Assembly (NCBI GenBank): GCA_963767835.1
Contig: CAVYFY010000015.1
Span: forward strand, 372,001 to 436,000
DNA: 64,000 nt
Direction of reading: 5' to 3'
DNA from: SIAQ01 sp963767835
GTDB lineage: Bacteria; Planctomycetota; Planctomycetia; Gemmatales; Gemmataceae
The translations under genes and the position numbers were made by a program. The number at the start of each line of letters is the position of its first letter. Position 1 is the stretch's first letter. A model generated the notes under the pieces. The model searched no databases. It worked only from the letters and a program-made list of their open reading frames with translations, and was not told where the DNA came from. Below, one piece after another: positions 44,410-53,883 of this stretch.

Positions 44410-45141
44410 ATGGCCGCTACCCAAATGATGGAAGCCAAGGACGTCACGAAGCATTACCCGCAAGGCTCGCGCATTGTCAAGGCGTTGCAAGGCGTGAGTC
44501 TGCGCATCGAAGCGGGGGAGTTCACCTCGATCATGGGGCCGAGCGGGTCGGGCAAATCGACGCTCATGCATTTGCTGGGCGCACTCGATTCGCCGACCAC
44601 CGGCGAAGTCTTCTTCGACGGCAGGCCATTGCACGCCATGTCGGACCGCGAGCTGTCGGCGTTGCGGCGCACTCGCATCGGGTTCGTCTTCCAATTCTTC
44701 AATCTGCTGCCGACCTTGAAAGCCGTCGAGAATGTCGCGTTGCCGCTCTTGCTTTCGGGAATGGGCCGGTCGAAGGCGTTGATCCCGGCGTATGAAGGGC
44801 TGGAGCGCGTTGGCCTGGCCGAGCGGGCCGAGCACTTTCCGGATCAAATGTCGGGCGGCGAGATGCAGCGCGTCGCCATCGCGCGAGCCCTCGTCATCAA
44901 TCCGGATGCGGTGCTGTGCGATGAGCCGACCGGCAATCTCGATTCCAAGACGAGCGAGGAAATCCTGAAGTTGCTGCGCAGCCTGCCGGAGCCTGGCAAG
45001 CGCGCCGTGGTGATGGTCACGCACGACGCGCACGCGGCCACCTACGGCGATCGCATCGTGCACATTCGCGATGGCCGCGTCGATTCCGAAGAATGGGTGA
45101 ATGGAAAGCACCGTCATGCTATCACTTTATCGAACGCTTAG
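44410..45141 (+). CDS. ABC transporter ATP-binding protein, LolD/MacB type
   Basis: 243 residues from ATG 44410 (ATG 44425 also possible). Walker A GPSGSGKSTLMHLLG, Q-loop FVFQFFNLLPTLKAVENVAL, signature MSGGEMQRVAIARAL, Walker B AVLCDEPTGNLDSKTSEE and H-loop VMVTHDAHAA. It belongs to the family that powers lipoprotein release or macrolide/peptide export. It overlaps the permease start by 26 bp, so the two are co-translated. Confidence 0.92.
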   Translation: MAATQMMEAKDVTKHYPQGSRIVKALQGVSLRIEAGEFTSIMGPSGSGKSTLMHLLGALDSPTTGEVFFDGRPLHAMSDRELSALRRTRIGFVFQFFNLLPTLKAVENVALPLLLSGMGRSKALIPAYEGLERVGLAERAEHFPDQMSGGEMQRVAIARALVINPDAVLCDEPTGNLDSKTSEEILKLLRSLPEPGKRAVVMVTHDAHAATYGDRIVHIRDGRVDSEEWVNGKHRHAITLSNA

Positions 45142-47743
45142 TCTGCGCTACCTGTCGCGCCGCTGGTTCCGGGCAATGCTGGTCATTGCCAGCATCATGC
45201 TCGGCGTCGCCATTCTCGTGGCCACGCAGGCGCTCAACGAGACGATGTCGAAGGCGACACTCGCGTCCAGCAATCCGATTGCGGGCACCATCGACTTCAT
45301 CGTTACCAACGGCGATTTCCCGATCGACCGCTCACTGGCCAAGGAGATCGAGACCGTCAAGGGGGTCAAGGAAGTCCATGCGAAAATCTTCGACCAGGCC
45401 AAGATTGTCTTGGGCGACAAAAAACTTCCCGTCATGGTCATGGGCTTCGATCTGGATCCCAAAACCAGGAAGCCGGGCGGCTTCGAGGACCAGTTCATCC
45501 TCAGCTCGAGCATGGAAGCGATCATGGGGTCTTACCTCGCAGTGAGGTCGCCGTTCTGGGACGGCATCCCCGCGATCCTCGGCAAGGAGCTCGAGAAGGA
45601 CCTGGCGCATGAGCCGGCCGCCCCCGTCCGTCTCGGTTTTCGCAATCTGAAGATCGAGAAGAACCTCAAGACCCATACCGTCACCAGCATTGCCTCAATG
45701 GAGCCGAAAGAGCAAGGCGACATGGCGGCATTCGGCGGCTATCTCGTCGTCCTCGATCTCGATCACGCGGCCAAGGTCCTCGGCATGAAAGAGGGGAAGG
45801 TGCGGCGCATCGACGTGGCCCTGGAGCGGGGTGTCGATCCGAAGAAGGCGCGGATCGCCATTGAGAAAGTGCTGGCCAACCGCGCGGAAGTGCGCACCCT
45901 CGAAGAGCAGAATCAAGCATTGCAAAGCGCCATGGTCGGCATGAAGACCGGGTTTTCGATGTGCGGCGTGGCGGCGCTCATCGTCGGTATGTTCCTGGTC
46001 TACAACGCCCTGTCCGTCTCGGTCGCCGAGCGCCGGCATGAGATCGGCATCCTGCTCGCGCTCGGGGCCACGCGCGATCAGGTCTGGCGGCTCTTCGCCG
46101 GCGAGGCATTCTTCCTCGGCGCCTTTGGCTCCTTGCTCGGCATCCCGCTCGGCATCGGGCTGGCCAATCTCGGCCTGGAACCCATGCAAGACGCCATCGG
46201 CGATATCTTCGCCACCATGAATCAGAAGCAGATCGTCCTGAACTGGGAACTGACCGCGCTGGCGGTGTGCGTGGGCATCCTGGCGACGGAGATCGCATCC
46301 TTGGTGCCGGTGATTCAGGCGGCATGCGAGAAGCCGGCCGAGGCGGTGCGGCGCGAGCCCAAGGAGCAAACCGTGTTGCACCTGCTGCTGCACGTCGCCG
46401 CCGCCTGCGGCTTGGTCCTGGGCGGCATGAGCCTGATGCTGATTCGCGATTACTTGCCGAAGCGCTGGGGCACGTACGGCGGCCTGAGCCTGGTGATGGT
46501 CGGCGCTCTCTTGTCGGCGCCGCTATTCGCTCAGATCGCCGCGCGCTGCCTGGCCCCCTTCTCGCGGCGCTTCTTCCCGATCGAATGGCGCATCGCCGCG
46601 GACAATCTCGTCCGCGCTCCGGGACGTACCGGCATGGTCATCGGCGCTCTCGCCGCCGGCGTTTGCCTGATCGTCGAGACCGCCGGCATCATCCGCTCCA
46701 ACCGCGAAGCGATCATTTCCTGGGTCGATTCCTCCATCGGCTCCGATATAGTCGTCACCTCCGGCAGCCCCGTTGGCTCGGGGGGCCAAAATACGCCCAT
46801 GGAGGAATCCTTCGGCGACGAGCTCCGCAAGCTCCCCGAAATTGAAGATGTCATCCCGATCCGCATCTGCACCGAGATTCCCTTCCGCAAGGACCGCGTC
46901 GCCATCCTCACCATCGAGGCGGGCCGCGCTCATGCCCTCGAAACCAAGCGCTTGCGAAAATCCGATTCCGCCGACGTTCTCTATGCCATGGACGGCAAGG
47001 AAAATTCCATCGTCGTTTCCGGCAACTTTGCCGCCCTGCACCACGTCCATGCTGGCGACACCATCACGCTGAAATCGCCCAAGGGAGAAGTGCAATTTCA
47101 GATCATCGGCACTGTCGTCGATTACACCTGGAACCTCGGCACCATCATCATGAACCGCCGCGATTACGTCAAGCATTGGGAAGATCACTCCGTAACCGTT
47201 TTCGATGTTTACCTGCACGACGGCGTTGACCCGAGCGCAGCCAAGGCCAAAATCGCTGCCCGGCTCGGGGCCCAGTACGATCTGCACCCCCTGACGCGCG
47301 ACGAGCTCAAGACGCACATCGAGCAGATGATCGAGCGCCTTTACCGCATCGCCCTGGGGCAGGAAATCGTCGTCGTCCTGGTGGCGGCGCTCGGCGTGGT
47401 GACGGCGCTGTTGATCTCGGTCCTGCAGCGGCGCCGCGAGATGGGCCTTTTGCGCGCCATCGGCGCCTCGCAAGCGCAGGTCGTTTATCTGGTGCTGGCC
47501 GAGGCGAGCCTGATGGGCATCTTCGGCAGTATCCTGGGTGTCATCTTCGCAATCCCGCTGCAATGGTACGCGTTGCAAGTCGTCTTCCTGGAGGAATCGG
47601 GCTACGTCTTTCCGGTGTACGTGCCGTGGTGGGAGGCCGCCGTGGTCGCGCTGACGGCCCTGGCCATCGCCACGCTGGCCGGAGTGGGCCCGGCGCTGTA
47701 CGCGGTGCGCGAACGCATCCCCGAAGCGATTGCCTACGAGTGA
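45116..47743 (+). CDS. ABC transporter permease, two FtsX/MacB domains
   Basis: 875 residues from ATG 45116 (GGAAAG eight bases upstream; ATG 45101 would add five). N-terminal helix LVIASIMLGVAILVATQ, a periplasmic domain of about 250 residues, three helices (VGMFLVYNALSVSVAERRHE, IGILLALGATRDQVWRLFAG), then a second set (LHLLLHVAAACGLVLGGMSL), a second periplasmic domain and a final FtsX block (RRREMGLLRAIGASQAQVVY). Long double-FtsX permeases work as a pair with a LolD-like ATPase. Substrate unknown; no periplasmic adaptor gene is adjacent. Confidence 0.9.
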   Translation: MLSLYRTLSLRYLSRRWFRAMLVIASIMLGVAILVATQALNETMSKATLASSNPIAGTIDFIVTNGDFPIDRSLAKEIETVKGVKEVHAKIFDQAKIVLGDKKLPVMVMGFDLDPKTRKPGGFEDQFILSSSMEAIMGSYLAVRSPFWDGIPAILGKELEKDLAHEPAAPVRLGFRNLKIEKNLKTHTVTSIASMEPKEQGDMAAFGGYLVVLDLDHAAKVLGMKEGKVRRIDVALERGVDPKKARIAIEKVLANRAEVRTLEEQNQALQSAMVGMKTGFSMCGVAALIVGMFLVYNALSVSVAERRHEIGILLALGATRDQVWRLFAGEAFFLGAFGSLLGIPLGIGLANLGLEPMQDAIGDIFATMNQKQIVLNWELTALAVCVGILATEIASLVPVIQAACEKPAEAVRREPKEQTVLHLLLHVAAACGLVLGGMSLMLIRDYLPKRWGTYGGLSLVMVGALLSAPLFAQIAARCLAPFSRRFFPIEWRIAADNLVRAPGRTGMVIGALAAGVCLIVETAGIIRSNREAIISWVDSSIGSDIVVTSGSPVGSGGQNTPMEESFGDELRKLPEIEDVIPIRICTEIPFRKDRVAILTIEAGRAHALETKRLRKSDSADVLYAMDGKENSIVVSGNFAALHHVHAGDTITLKSPKGEVQFQIIGTVVDYTWNLGTIIMNRRDYVKHWEDHSVTVFDVYLHDGVDPSAAKAKIAARLGAQYDLHPLTRDELKTHIEQMIERLYRIALGQEIVVVLVAALGVVTALLISVLQRRREMGLLRAIGASQAQVVYLVLAEASLMGIFGSILGVIFAIPLQWYALQVVFLEESGYVFPVYVPWWEAAVVALTALAIATLAGVGPALYAVRERIPEAIAYE

Positions 47744-48030
47744 TTCGCACGCCGGGAGCCGCAGCCCAAGTTTCCTAGCGCAATCGAAAATTGCACTAAC
47801 TTCTCTCCACACCTGTGGTTCGCAATATTCCTAGCGCGAATTGCTGACAGCCACCCGAGTGCGCTATGAATCTTCGTGAAAATGGGCGCAAAGCATGCGG
47901 AAATCCAGGGATTTCGCGAGTTGGTAGGATTATTCCTTGCGCTGCTGCAACGCCACCTGATTCCCAGTATCCACTGGCATTCACAGGCAGTATCATACCG
48001 TTGGGTCGTTATGCGCAAGAGGAGGCCATC
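47744..48030. other. Upstream region of the DUF1559 gene
   Basis: 287 bp without a supported gene. It holds a small palindrome GAAATCCAGGGATTTC (47900-47915). A likely ribosome site, AGAGGAGG, lies just before ATG 48031. TATCAT about 40 bp before the start could be a -10 box. Confidence 0.4.
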
Positions 48031-48990
48031 ATGTTGTCAGCCCGCAGAGTGCCTCGCGCTGCCTTCACGCTCATTGAACTGCTCGTGGTGATCGCCATCA
48101 TTGCGGTCTTGATCGCACTGCTGGTCCCCGCCGTGCAAAAGGTGCGCGAAGCGTCGGCACGCACCCAGTGCGGCAACAACCTCAAGCAAATCGGCCTGGC
48201 ATTCCACAGCTACCACGATGCCAACAAATTCCTCCCCCCGGCCCGGCTCGACATGGACGGCGGCGTCACCTGGTGCGTTCTCATCCTGCCCTATCTCGAC
48301 CAGGTTCCTTTCTACAACGAATGGAACATCTCGGAATGGTACTATCAAAACCCAACCGCCGCGCAACAAACCTCGCTGCCGGTCTATTTCTGTCCATCGC
48401 GCCGGTCCGCCAGCATGGGCTTGCTCAGCAAATCCGGCGACAACCCGGACGACCCCTGGCCGGGCGCCGCCTCCAATTACCCGGGCGCCCTCGGTGATTA
48501 CGGCTCCTGCGACGGCGACAACGACAACGGGCAATTCAATCTCGCCAATGCCGACGGCGCCATCATCCTGGCGATCTACACTCACGCGGGGACTTCGCCC
48601 GATACGATCACCCACTGGCGCTCGCAGACCACGTTCACCTCCATTACCGACGGCACGAGCAACACCTTCATGGTCGGCGAAAAGCACGTCAAGCTCGGCG
48701 AATTCGGCGTCGGCGGCTATGCGGTCGGCGGCGGCAGCGGGCAAGGCGACGGCTGCATCTACAACGGCGATCCACAGTCCGAACACTCCTCCCGCGTCGC
48801 CGGCTCCGCCTATCTGCTGGCCCGGCCCACCGACACCTACGACGGCCAGTTCGGCAGCTACCACCCCGGCGTGTGCCAATTCGTCTTCTGCGACGGCACC
48901 GTTCACGTTTTGCCCCACTCCACCGACGGCACAACGCTCAGCCGCCTCGCCAAACGAAATGACGGATACACCGTGAACCTGCCTGACTGA
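48031..48990 (+). CDS. DUF1559 protein with type IV pilin-like N terminus
   Basis: 319 residues from ATG 48031. The prepilin-like cleavage/methylation site and helix read AFTLIELLVVIAIIAVLIAL, then VREASARTQCGNNLKQIGLA, FHSYHDANKFLPPAR. The mature part has WCVLILPYLDQVPFYNEWN, DGTSNTFMVGEKHVK and the C-terminal FGSYHPGVCQFVFCDGTVHV. This family is greatly expanded in planctomycetes and is presumed to be processed by a prepilin peptidase and exported as pseudopilin-like surface material. The last codons are duplicated 267 bp downstream together with the following repeat array. Confidence 0.93.
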   Translation: MLSARRVPRAAFTLIELLVVIAIIAVLIALLVPAVQKVREASARTQCGNNLKQIGLAFHSYHDANKFLPPARLDMDGGVTWCVLILPYLDQVPFYNEWNISEWYYQNPTAAQQTSLPVYFCPSRRSASMGLLSKSGDNPDDPWPGAASNYPGALGDYGSCDGDNDNGQFNLANADGAIILAIYTHAGTSPDTITHWRSQTTFTSITDGTSNTFMVGEKHVKLGEFGVGGYAVGGGSGQGDGCIYNGDPQSEHSSRVAGSAYLLARPTDTYDGQFGSYHPGVCQFVFCDGTVHVLPHSTDGTTLSRLAKRNDGYTVNLPD

Positions 48991-49168
48991 AGCAGATAGC
49001 AGATAGCAGATAGCAGATAGCAGATAGCAGATAGCAGATAGCAGATAGCAGATAGCAGATAGCAGATAGCAGATAGCAGATAGCAGATAGCAGATAGCAG
49101 ATAGCAGATAGCAGATAGCAGATAGCAGATAGCAGATAGCAGATAGCAGATAGCAGATAGCAGATAGC
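48991..49168. repeat. 7-bp tandem array AGCAGAT, about 25 units
   Basis: Near-perfect repeats of AGCAGAT begin 1 bp after the DUF1559 stop and run 178 bp. They are followed by GCAGCAAGAAATGCGCTGCC and TCTGCTGTCTGCTATATTG, complementary to the array. The whole block is repeated, shorter, at 49258. Confidence 0.95.
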
Positions 49169-49221
49169 CGGCAGCAAGAAATGCGCTGCCTGTAGTTTTC
49201 TGTTTCTGGCTGTCTGCTGTC

Positions 49222-49230
49222 TGCTATATT
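49222..49230 (+). promoter_or_regulatory. Extended -10-like box at the end of array 1
   Basis: TGCTATATT, the same extended -10 form as at 25545 and 49464. No gene starts directly downstream of this copy; it is followed by the duplicated DUF1559 end. Confidence 0.3.
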
Positions 49231-49257
49231 GTTAACACCGTGAACCTGCCTGACTGA

Positions 49258-49360
49258 AGCAGATAGCAGATAGCAGATAGCAGATAGCAGATAGCAGATA
49301 GCAGATAGCAGATAGCAGATAGCAGATAGCAGATAGCAGATAGCAGATAGCAGATAGCAG
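49258..49360. repeat. 7-bp tandem array AGCAGAT, about 14 units (second copy)
   Basis: Same unit as the first array, in a block that begins with ACACCGTGAACCTGCCTGAC at 49235, identical to the gene end at 48968. The offset between blocks is 267 bp. Degenerate GCAGGTAGCAGGCAGC units follow to 49386, then the complementary TCTGCTGTCTGCTGTCTGTC tract. Confidence 0.95.
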
Positions 49361-49463
49361 GTAGTAGACAGCAGGTAGCAGGCAGCAAGAAATGCGCTGC
49401 CGCTGCCTGTAATTTTCTGTTTCTGACTGTCTGCTGTCTGCTGTCTGTCTGCTGTCTGCTGCC

Positions 49464-49472
49464 TGCTATATT
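49464..49472 (+). promoter_or_regulatory. Extended -10-like box upstream of the PVC haem gene
   Basis: TGCTATATT (hexamer 49467-49472) sits 42 bp before ATG 49515, with GGAGG ahead of the start. The spacing suits a real promoter placed at the end of the repeat tract. Confidence 0.4.
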
Positions 49473-49514
49473 GTTATCATCAGACTTCCCGCTTTATTCC
49501 GGAGGCTTCCCGCC

Positions 49515-52500
49515 ATGTACCGCTGGCTCGTCATCCCCGCCGTTGCTTCGACGCTATTCACCTTCGTTGTCGTCGATCAAAGAGCCGCGCACGAAGTAAG
49601 CGGCCCGGACGAATCCGCTTACTTCGTGCGCGGCTCTCAGAAAGGCAACATCCACGATCCCGCCAATGCGGTCAAGAACCTGGACGTGCATCCCGAGCTG
49701 GAAGCGACGCTGTTCGCCCATGAAGATATTCCGGCGCCCGGCGAAAAAGTGGACATCGACAACGGCGGGCTCACCAATCCCACCAATCTCGACATCGATC
49801 ATCGCGGCCGAGTCTGGGTTTGCGATGTCATGAACTACCGGGGCAACAACGGCAAACGGCCCAAGGGGGATCGCGTCCTCATCTTCGATGCCGCCGGCAA
49901 ATCGAAAGTCTTCTATCAGGGCAAAGACATCGATTCCGCCATGGGCATCTGCGTCCTGGGCAACAAGGTCATCGTCTCCGCTCCCGCCAACATTCTCGTC
50001 TTCACTTTCGACGAGAACGACAAGATCACCAAGAAGGAATTCCTCTTCACCAAGACCGGCAACGCCCAGCACGATCATTCCTCTCACGCCTTCGTCTTCG
50101 GCCCCGATGGCCGGCTCTACTGGAACTTCGGCAACGAAGGCCATGCCGTCCACGATAAGAACGGCAAGCTGATTACCGATCTCGCCGGCAACGCCGTCAA
50201 CGATTCCGGCAAGCCGTATCGCCAGGGCATGGTATTCCGCATGGATACGCCGTGGCTGACGGGAAAATGGCCCGATGCCGGCGCCGGCCCGGCGCGGGGG
50301 TCAATTTCGAAGTCGTTGGCCATAACTTCCGCAACAACTACGAGGTCGCCGTCGATTCCTTCGGCACCATGTGGCAGTCCGACAATGACGACGACGGCAA
50401 TCGCGGCGTCCGCATCAACTATGTCATGGAGTACGGCAACTTCGGCTACGTCGATGAATTGACCGGCGCCGGCTGGCAGGCCAAACGCACCAACATGGAA
50501 AAGGAAATCCCGCTCCGCCACTGGCACCAGAACGATCCCGGCGTCGTCCCCAACCTCCTGAACACCGGCGCCGGCTCGCCGACCGGCATCACCGTCTACG
50601 AAACCAACTCCCAAGCCGCCGCCCTGGGCGGCGCGCTGCCCGCCGCCCCCCAGGGGGGCGGCTTGGTGATTCATTGCGACGCCGGCCCGAGCGTGGTCCG
50701 CTGCTACGTGACGGCGCCGGATGGGGCCGGCTACAAGGTGACCAAGACCGTCAACATCCTCGACGGCTCGAAGAAGAACCAGTGGTTCCGCCCCGTCGAT
50801 CCGCGCGTCGCCCCCGACGGCTCGCTTTTCGTCAGCGACTGGTACGACCCCGGCGTCGGCGGCCATCAACAGGGCGACAGAAATCGCGGCCGCATCTTCC
50901 GGGTCGCCCCCCGCAAGCACCCCTCGCCCTCCGGGAGAGGGGCCGGGGGTGAGGGGGTGCCCTACACCGTGCCCAAGCACAATTTCGACACCATCGATGG
51001 CAACATCGAAGCGCTCAAGAGCCCGAACTCGGCAACGCGCCATATTGCGTGGACCAATTTGCACAAGGAAGGCGCGAAGGCGGAATCGGCGCTGGCGAAG
51101 ATGTATGAATCGAAGGTGCCGCATGAACGGGCGCGGGCGCTGTGGCTGCTGGGGCGGATTGAGGGGAAGGAGCAGTACCACCACGGAAAAGCGATACAAG
51201 ACGACGATGCGAGAATGCGTGTTGTGGCCATTCGGTTGGCGCGACAACTCAAGCGTGATCCAATGCCCTTCGCGCCGGTCATGGCCTGGAGCGTCACCAA
51301 GTCGGGCTTGTCCAGGCTAAAGAAGGGCGACATTGACGAGTTAACGCAATACCTGGCCTCGTTTTCTTCCGTGAAGCGTGAGGCCGCGATAGCGCTTCGG
51401 CTGCAAAAGGGACCGACGGCGACTAAGCGCTGGGCGGAGCTCGCAATTTACCATCAGGGAAGCGACCGCTGGTATCTTGAAGCGCTAGGCATCGGGGCCG
51501 ACGGAAATTGGCAGAGCGCCCTCGATGCGTACCTGGAGCAGCATGCCGATACATTGGCGGTACTCAAGGTCCAAATGCCCGACAACCCTGAATTAGAGCG
51601 CCATTTTTCGGAAGGCAAGCGTGACATTATTTGGCGCTCCCGCGCTGCGAAAACTCCAGTCTTGCTTTCGGAAATCATCGCCGAAAAAGATACGACGGCC
51701 GGTGATCTGCCCCGCATGTTCCGCGCCTTCGATTTCCAGAAAGACAGCGACATCAAAACCGAAGCTCTCGTCAAGCTCGCCTTCGGCAACTATCCCGAAG
51801 ACCGGCGCAATCTCATCACCAGCGAAGCGCTCGCCCGGCTCAAGAATTTCGACATCGACAAAAACCCCAAGCACGCGGCCGCACTCGATAAGGTACTCGA
51901 TTCGGCCAAGGGAACGCCGGCGTTCGTCGAGATGGTCGGCAAATTCAACGTCAGCAAGCGCTATCCCGAATTGCTGGCCCTGGCGCAAAAGCAGCCGACC
52001 GAGCAGCTCGGCGTCGATGCGATTCGCACGCTCCTCGACAAGGACCAGATGAAGCTGATCCAAACCGGCCTGGAGAGCACGGACAAAGTCGCGGCGGCGA
52101 ACACCGCCCAGGCCATCGCCGGCGCCCAGCACGACAAGGCCAACGCGCTGCTCTTGCCGATCGTCCTTGACCCGAAGCTCGATCTCGAACTGCGCCGGCA
52201 GGCGACGCGCACCGTGGCCCGCACCAAGAGCGGCGTCTCCGAGCTCGTCAAGCTGGCGAAGGAAAAAAAGATCAGCGACGACGTCAAATACGCGGCCGGC
52301 GGCGCCATCAGCACCCTGCCCTGGCCGGAGGTGCGCATGCAGGCCTTCGGCGTCTTCCCGGTCCACACCAACAAGGCGAACCTGCCGCTCATCCCCATCA
52401 CCGACCTGGTCAAGCAAAGGGGCAATTCCGAAAACGGCAAGATCGTCTTCGCCAAGCAAGGCACGTGCGCGAAATGCCATCAGGTCAATGGCGAAGGCAA

Positions 52501-52855
52501 AAACGTCGGCCCCGACCTGTCCGAGATCGGCAAGAAATTCGCGCACGAGGCGATGTATGAATCGATCCTCTACCCCAGCGCCTCGATCGCCCACAACTAC
52601 GAGACGTGGGTGATCGAGACCAAAAAGGGGACCAGCGCGAGCGGCGTTTTGGTCAGCAAATCGGACACCGAGATTGCGATCAAGGACGCCGAGGCAATCG
52701 TGCGGACCTTCAAGCTCGCGGACGTGGAATCGGCCACGCGCTCGCCGATCTCGCTGATGCCGGCCGATCTGCACCAGTTGATGCGGACGCAGGAGCTGGT
52801 GGACGTGGTGGAATATTTGCTGACGCTGCGCGAGGCGAAGAGCCGAGGGAAGTAA
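49515..52855 (+). CDS. PVC-type haem-binding dehydrogenase (frame break near 50290)
   Basis: About 1113 residues from ATG 49515 (GGAGG). Signal sequence MYRWLVIPAVASTLFTFVVV, then a repeat-encoded stretch (RAAHEVSGPDESAYFVRGS). The N-terminal propeller (LTNPTNLDIDHRGRVWVCDV, HDHSSHAFVFGPDGRLYWNF) is followed by a frame break near 50290. It continues VNFEVVGHNFRNNYEVAVDS, then HEAT-like helices, then a cytochrome c domain with CAKCH (codons at 52466-52480). HPSPSGRGAGGEGV is another in-frame repeat (50919-50958). Such proteins are large periplasmic oxidoreductases typical of planctomycetes; the substrate is thought to be a sugar-like compound, which is inference. Confidence 0.87.
49581..49637. 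repeat. Perfect 23-bp palindrome inside a CDS
   Basis: AGAGCCGCGCACGAAGTAAG(CGG) at 49581-49603 is exactly complementary to 49615-49637, with an 11-nt loop. It lies in frame right after the signal sequence of the PVC haem protein. Confidence 0.9.
50919..50958. repeat. C/G-rich in-gene palindromic repeat, copy D
   Basis: ACCCCTCGCCCTCCGGGAGA followed by GGGGCCGGGGGTGAGGGGGT. In frame in the PVC haem gene, between the propeller and the helical repeats. Confidence 0.75.
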
Positions 52856-52943
52856 AAAGGGCGCAAGTAAAAAAATAGAAAGTGAAAAACAATAATAACA
52901 CCACTTTCTTCACTTTCTGTTTTTTTACTCGCGCTCTTTTTAC
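52854..52943. terminator. Bidirectional terminator between convergent genes
   Basis: GGGCGCAAGTAAAAAAATAG and AAGTGAA are matched by TTCACTTTC, then TGTTTTTTTACTCGCGCTC. A- and T-runs lie on both sides, so it can stop transcription from the PVC gene and from the CHAD operon. Confidence 0.7.
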
Positions 52944-52947
52944 TTGC

Positions 52948-53883
52948 TCAAGATGCTTGGATCAAATCCGCGAACACCGATTCCGCGCCCGATTTCAACC
53001 AGTTCCGCCACCAGGCCTCGAATTTCTTGCGTTGCGTCGGCAAGCGTCGCTCGTGGAAGCGCAACAGGCTCTCGATGCCTTCCCGATAGTGCGGCCATTG
53101 CTTGGGCTGGGTGCTCATGAGTCGCGAGCGCAGGCGCGCCAGGCGCTCGCAGGAAGTGTAGCTGTCGTTGGCGAGGCCGAGGATGTCCTGCATCTCGACG
53201 ACGGCGGGATAAAAGCGCCGGCGAAAATCGGCAGCGAAGCAGCACTCGAAGGCTTCCATGGCATAGCGCAGTTGCTTGCCGAGAATGCGGACCTGATGGA
53301 GCGCTTCGTAGCGGGCAAGATCGCCGCGGGCGGCCGATTCGAGTTCGCGTAAGAGCTGGGTGAGGATGGGATGGGCGAGATCGCGCAGGGTTTGCGCGGA
53401 GCCGGAGGCGTCGAGGGCCTGGCTGATCTGCTGAAGGCGCAGCGAGAATCGATCGCCATTGTCCTCGAAGGCCTGGCGCAAATGGTCCTGGGCGAGCACG
53501 CGCTGGCCGTGAGCGAAGCCCAGGAGGAAATCGAGCCCGCGCCGCTGCCGGGAGGGGGACCGGGTGAGGCGCGCCTGAAGCATGTCGAGGAACACGTCCC
53601 AATCGCGCGCCTCGCCGGCCGAGCGGCGCAGCGCTTTCAGGGTCTTGCGAGTCTTCTTGTGCAGGCGCTCGGGCAAGCACGATGCGAAGATGCGCAAAGC
53701 GGCGGCGGCGCGGCGCGTGCCGACGCGGAGTTGATGCACGTGCTCGATGTCGTCGTCGGCATGGAAGACGGCCGCCGGGAGCCGATCGCGCACCACGCCC
53801 AGGCGGACGCTCAAGGCCAGGTGCGCCGCCTCGTGCGCGGGCATGTCGCCGCTCAGGCCCGCAATCCACTTTTCATCCGCCAT
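52948..53883 (-). CDS. CHAD-domain protein
   Basis: 311 residues. Conserved histidine helices HVHQLRVGTRRAAAALRIF and HQVRILGKQLRYAMEAFECC mark a CHAD domain, an all-helical fold that binds inorganic polyphosphate. No attached CYTH (triphosphatase) domain. The start overlaps the stop of the upstream aminotransferase gene by 11 bp, so it is translated with it. Confidence 0.88.
   Translation of the reverse strand: MADEKWIAGLSGDMPAHEAAHLALSVRLGVVRDRLPAAVFHADDDIEHVHQLRVGTRRAAAALRIFASCLPERLHKKTRKTLKALRRSAGEARDWDVFLDMLQARLTRSPSRQRRGLDFLLGFAHGQRVLAQDHLRQAFEDNGDRFSLRLQQISQALDASGSAQTLRDLAHPILTQLLRELESAARGDLARYEALHQVRILGKQLRYAMEAFECCFAADFRRRFYPAVVEMQDILGLANDSYTSCERLARLRSRLMSTQPKQWPHYREGIESLLRFHERRLPTQRKKFEAWWRNWLKSGAESVFADLIQAS

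Noticed and set aside
46523..47812. Open frame of about 430 codons opposite the ABC permease
   Set aside because: GC-rich antisense shadow; the plus strand carries clear FtsX motifs.
47880..47935. GGGCGCAAAGC followed by GGTAGG upstream of the DUF1559 gene, similar to part of a GEMM riboswitch
   Set aside because: The GGCAAACC segment and the GNRA hairpin are missing, so it does not form the aptamer.
47866..48030. Extension of the DUF1559 gene upstream of 48031
   Set aside because: The prepilin motif must lie near the N terminus, and AGGAGG directly precedes ATG 48031.
48938..49177. Minus-strand frame of 79 codons with repeated LLSAICY units
   Set aside because: It is only the translation of the 7-bp tandem array and has no start context.
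48991..49360. Possible CRISPR array
   Set aside because: Units are 7 bp with no spacers of independent sequence and there are no cas genes.
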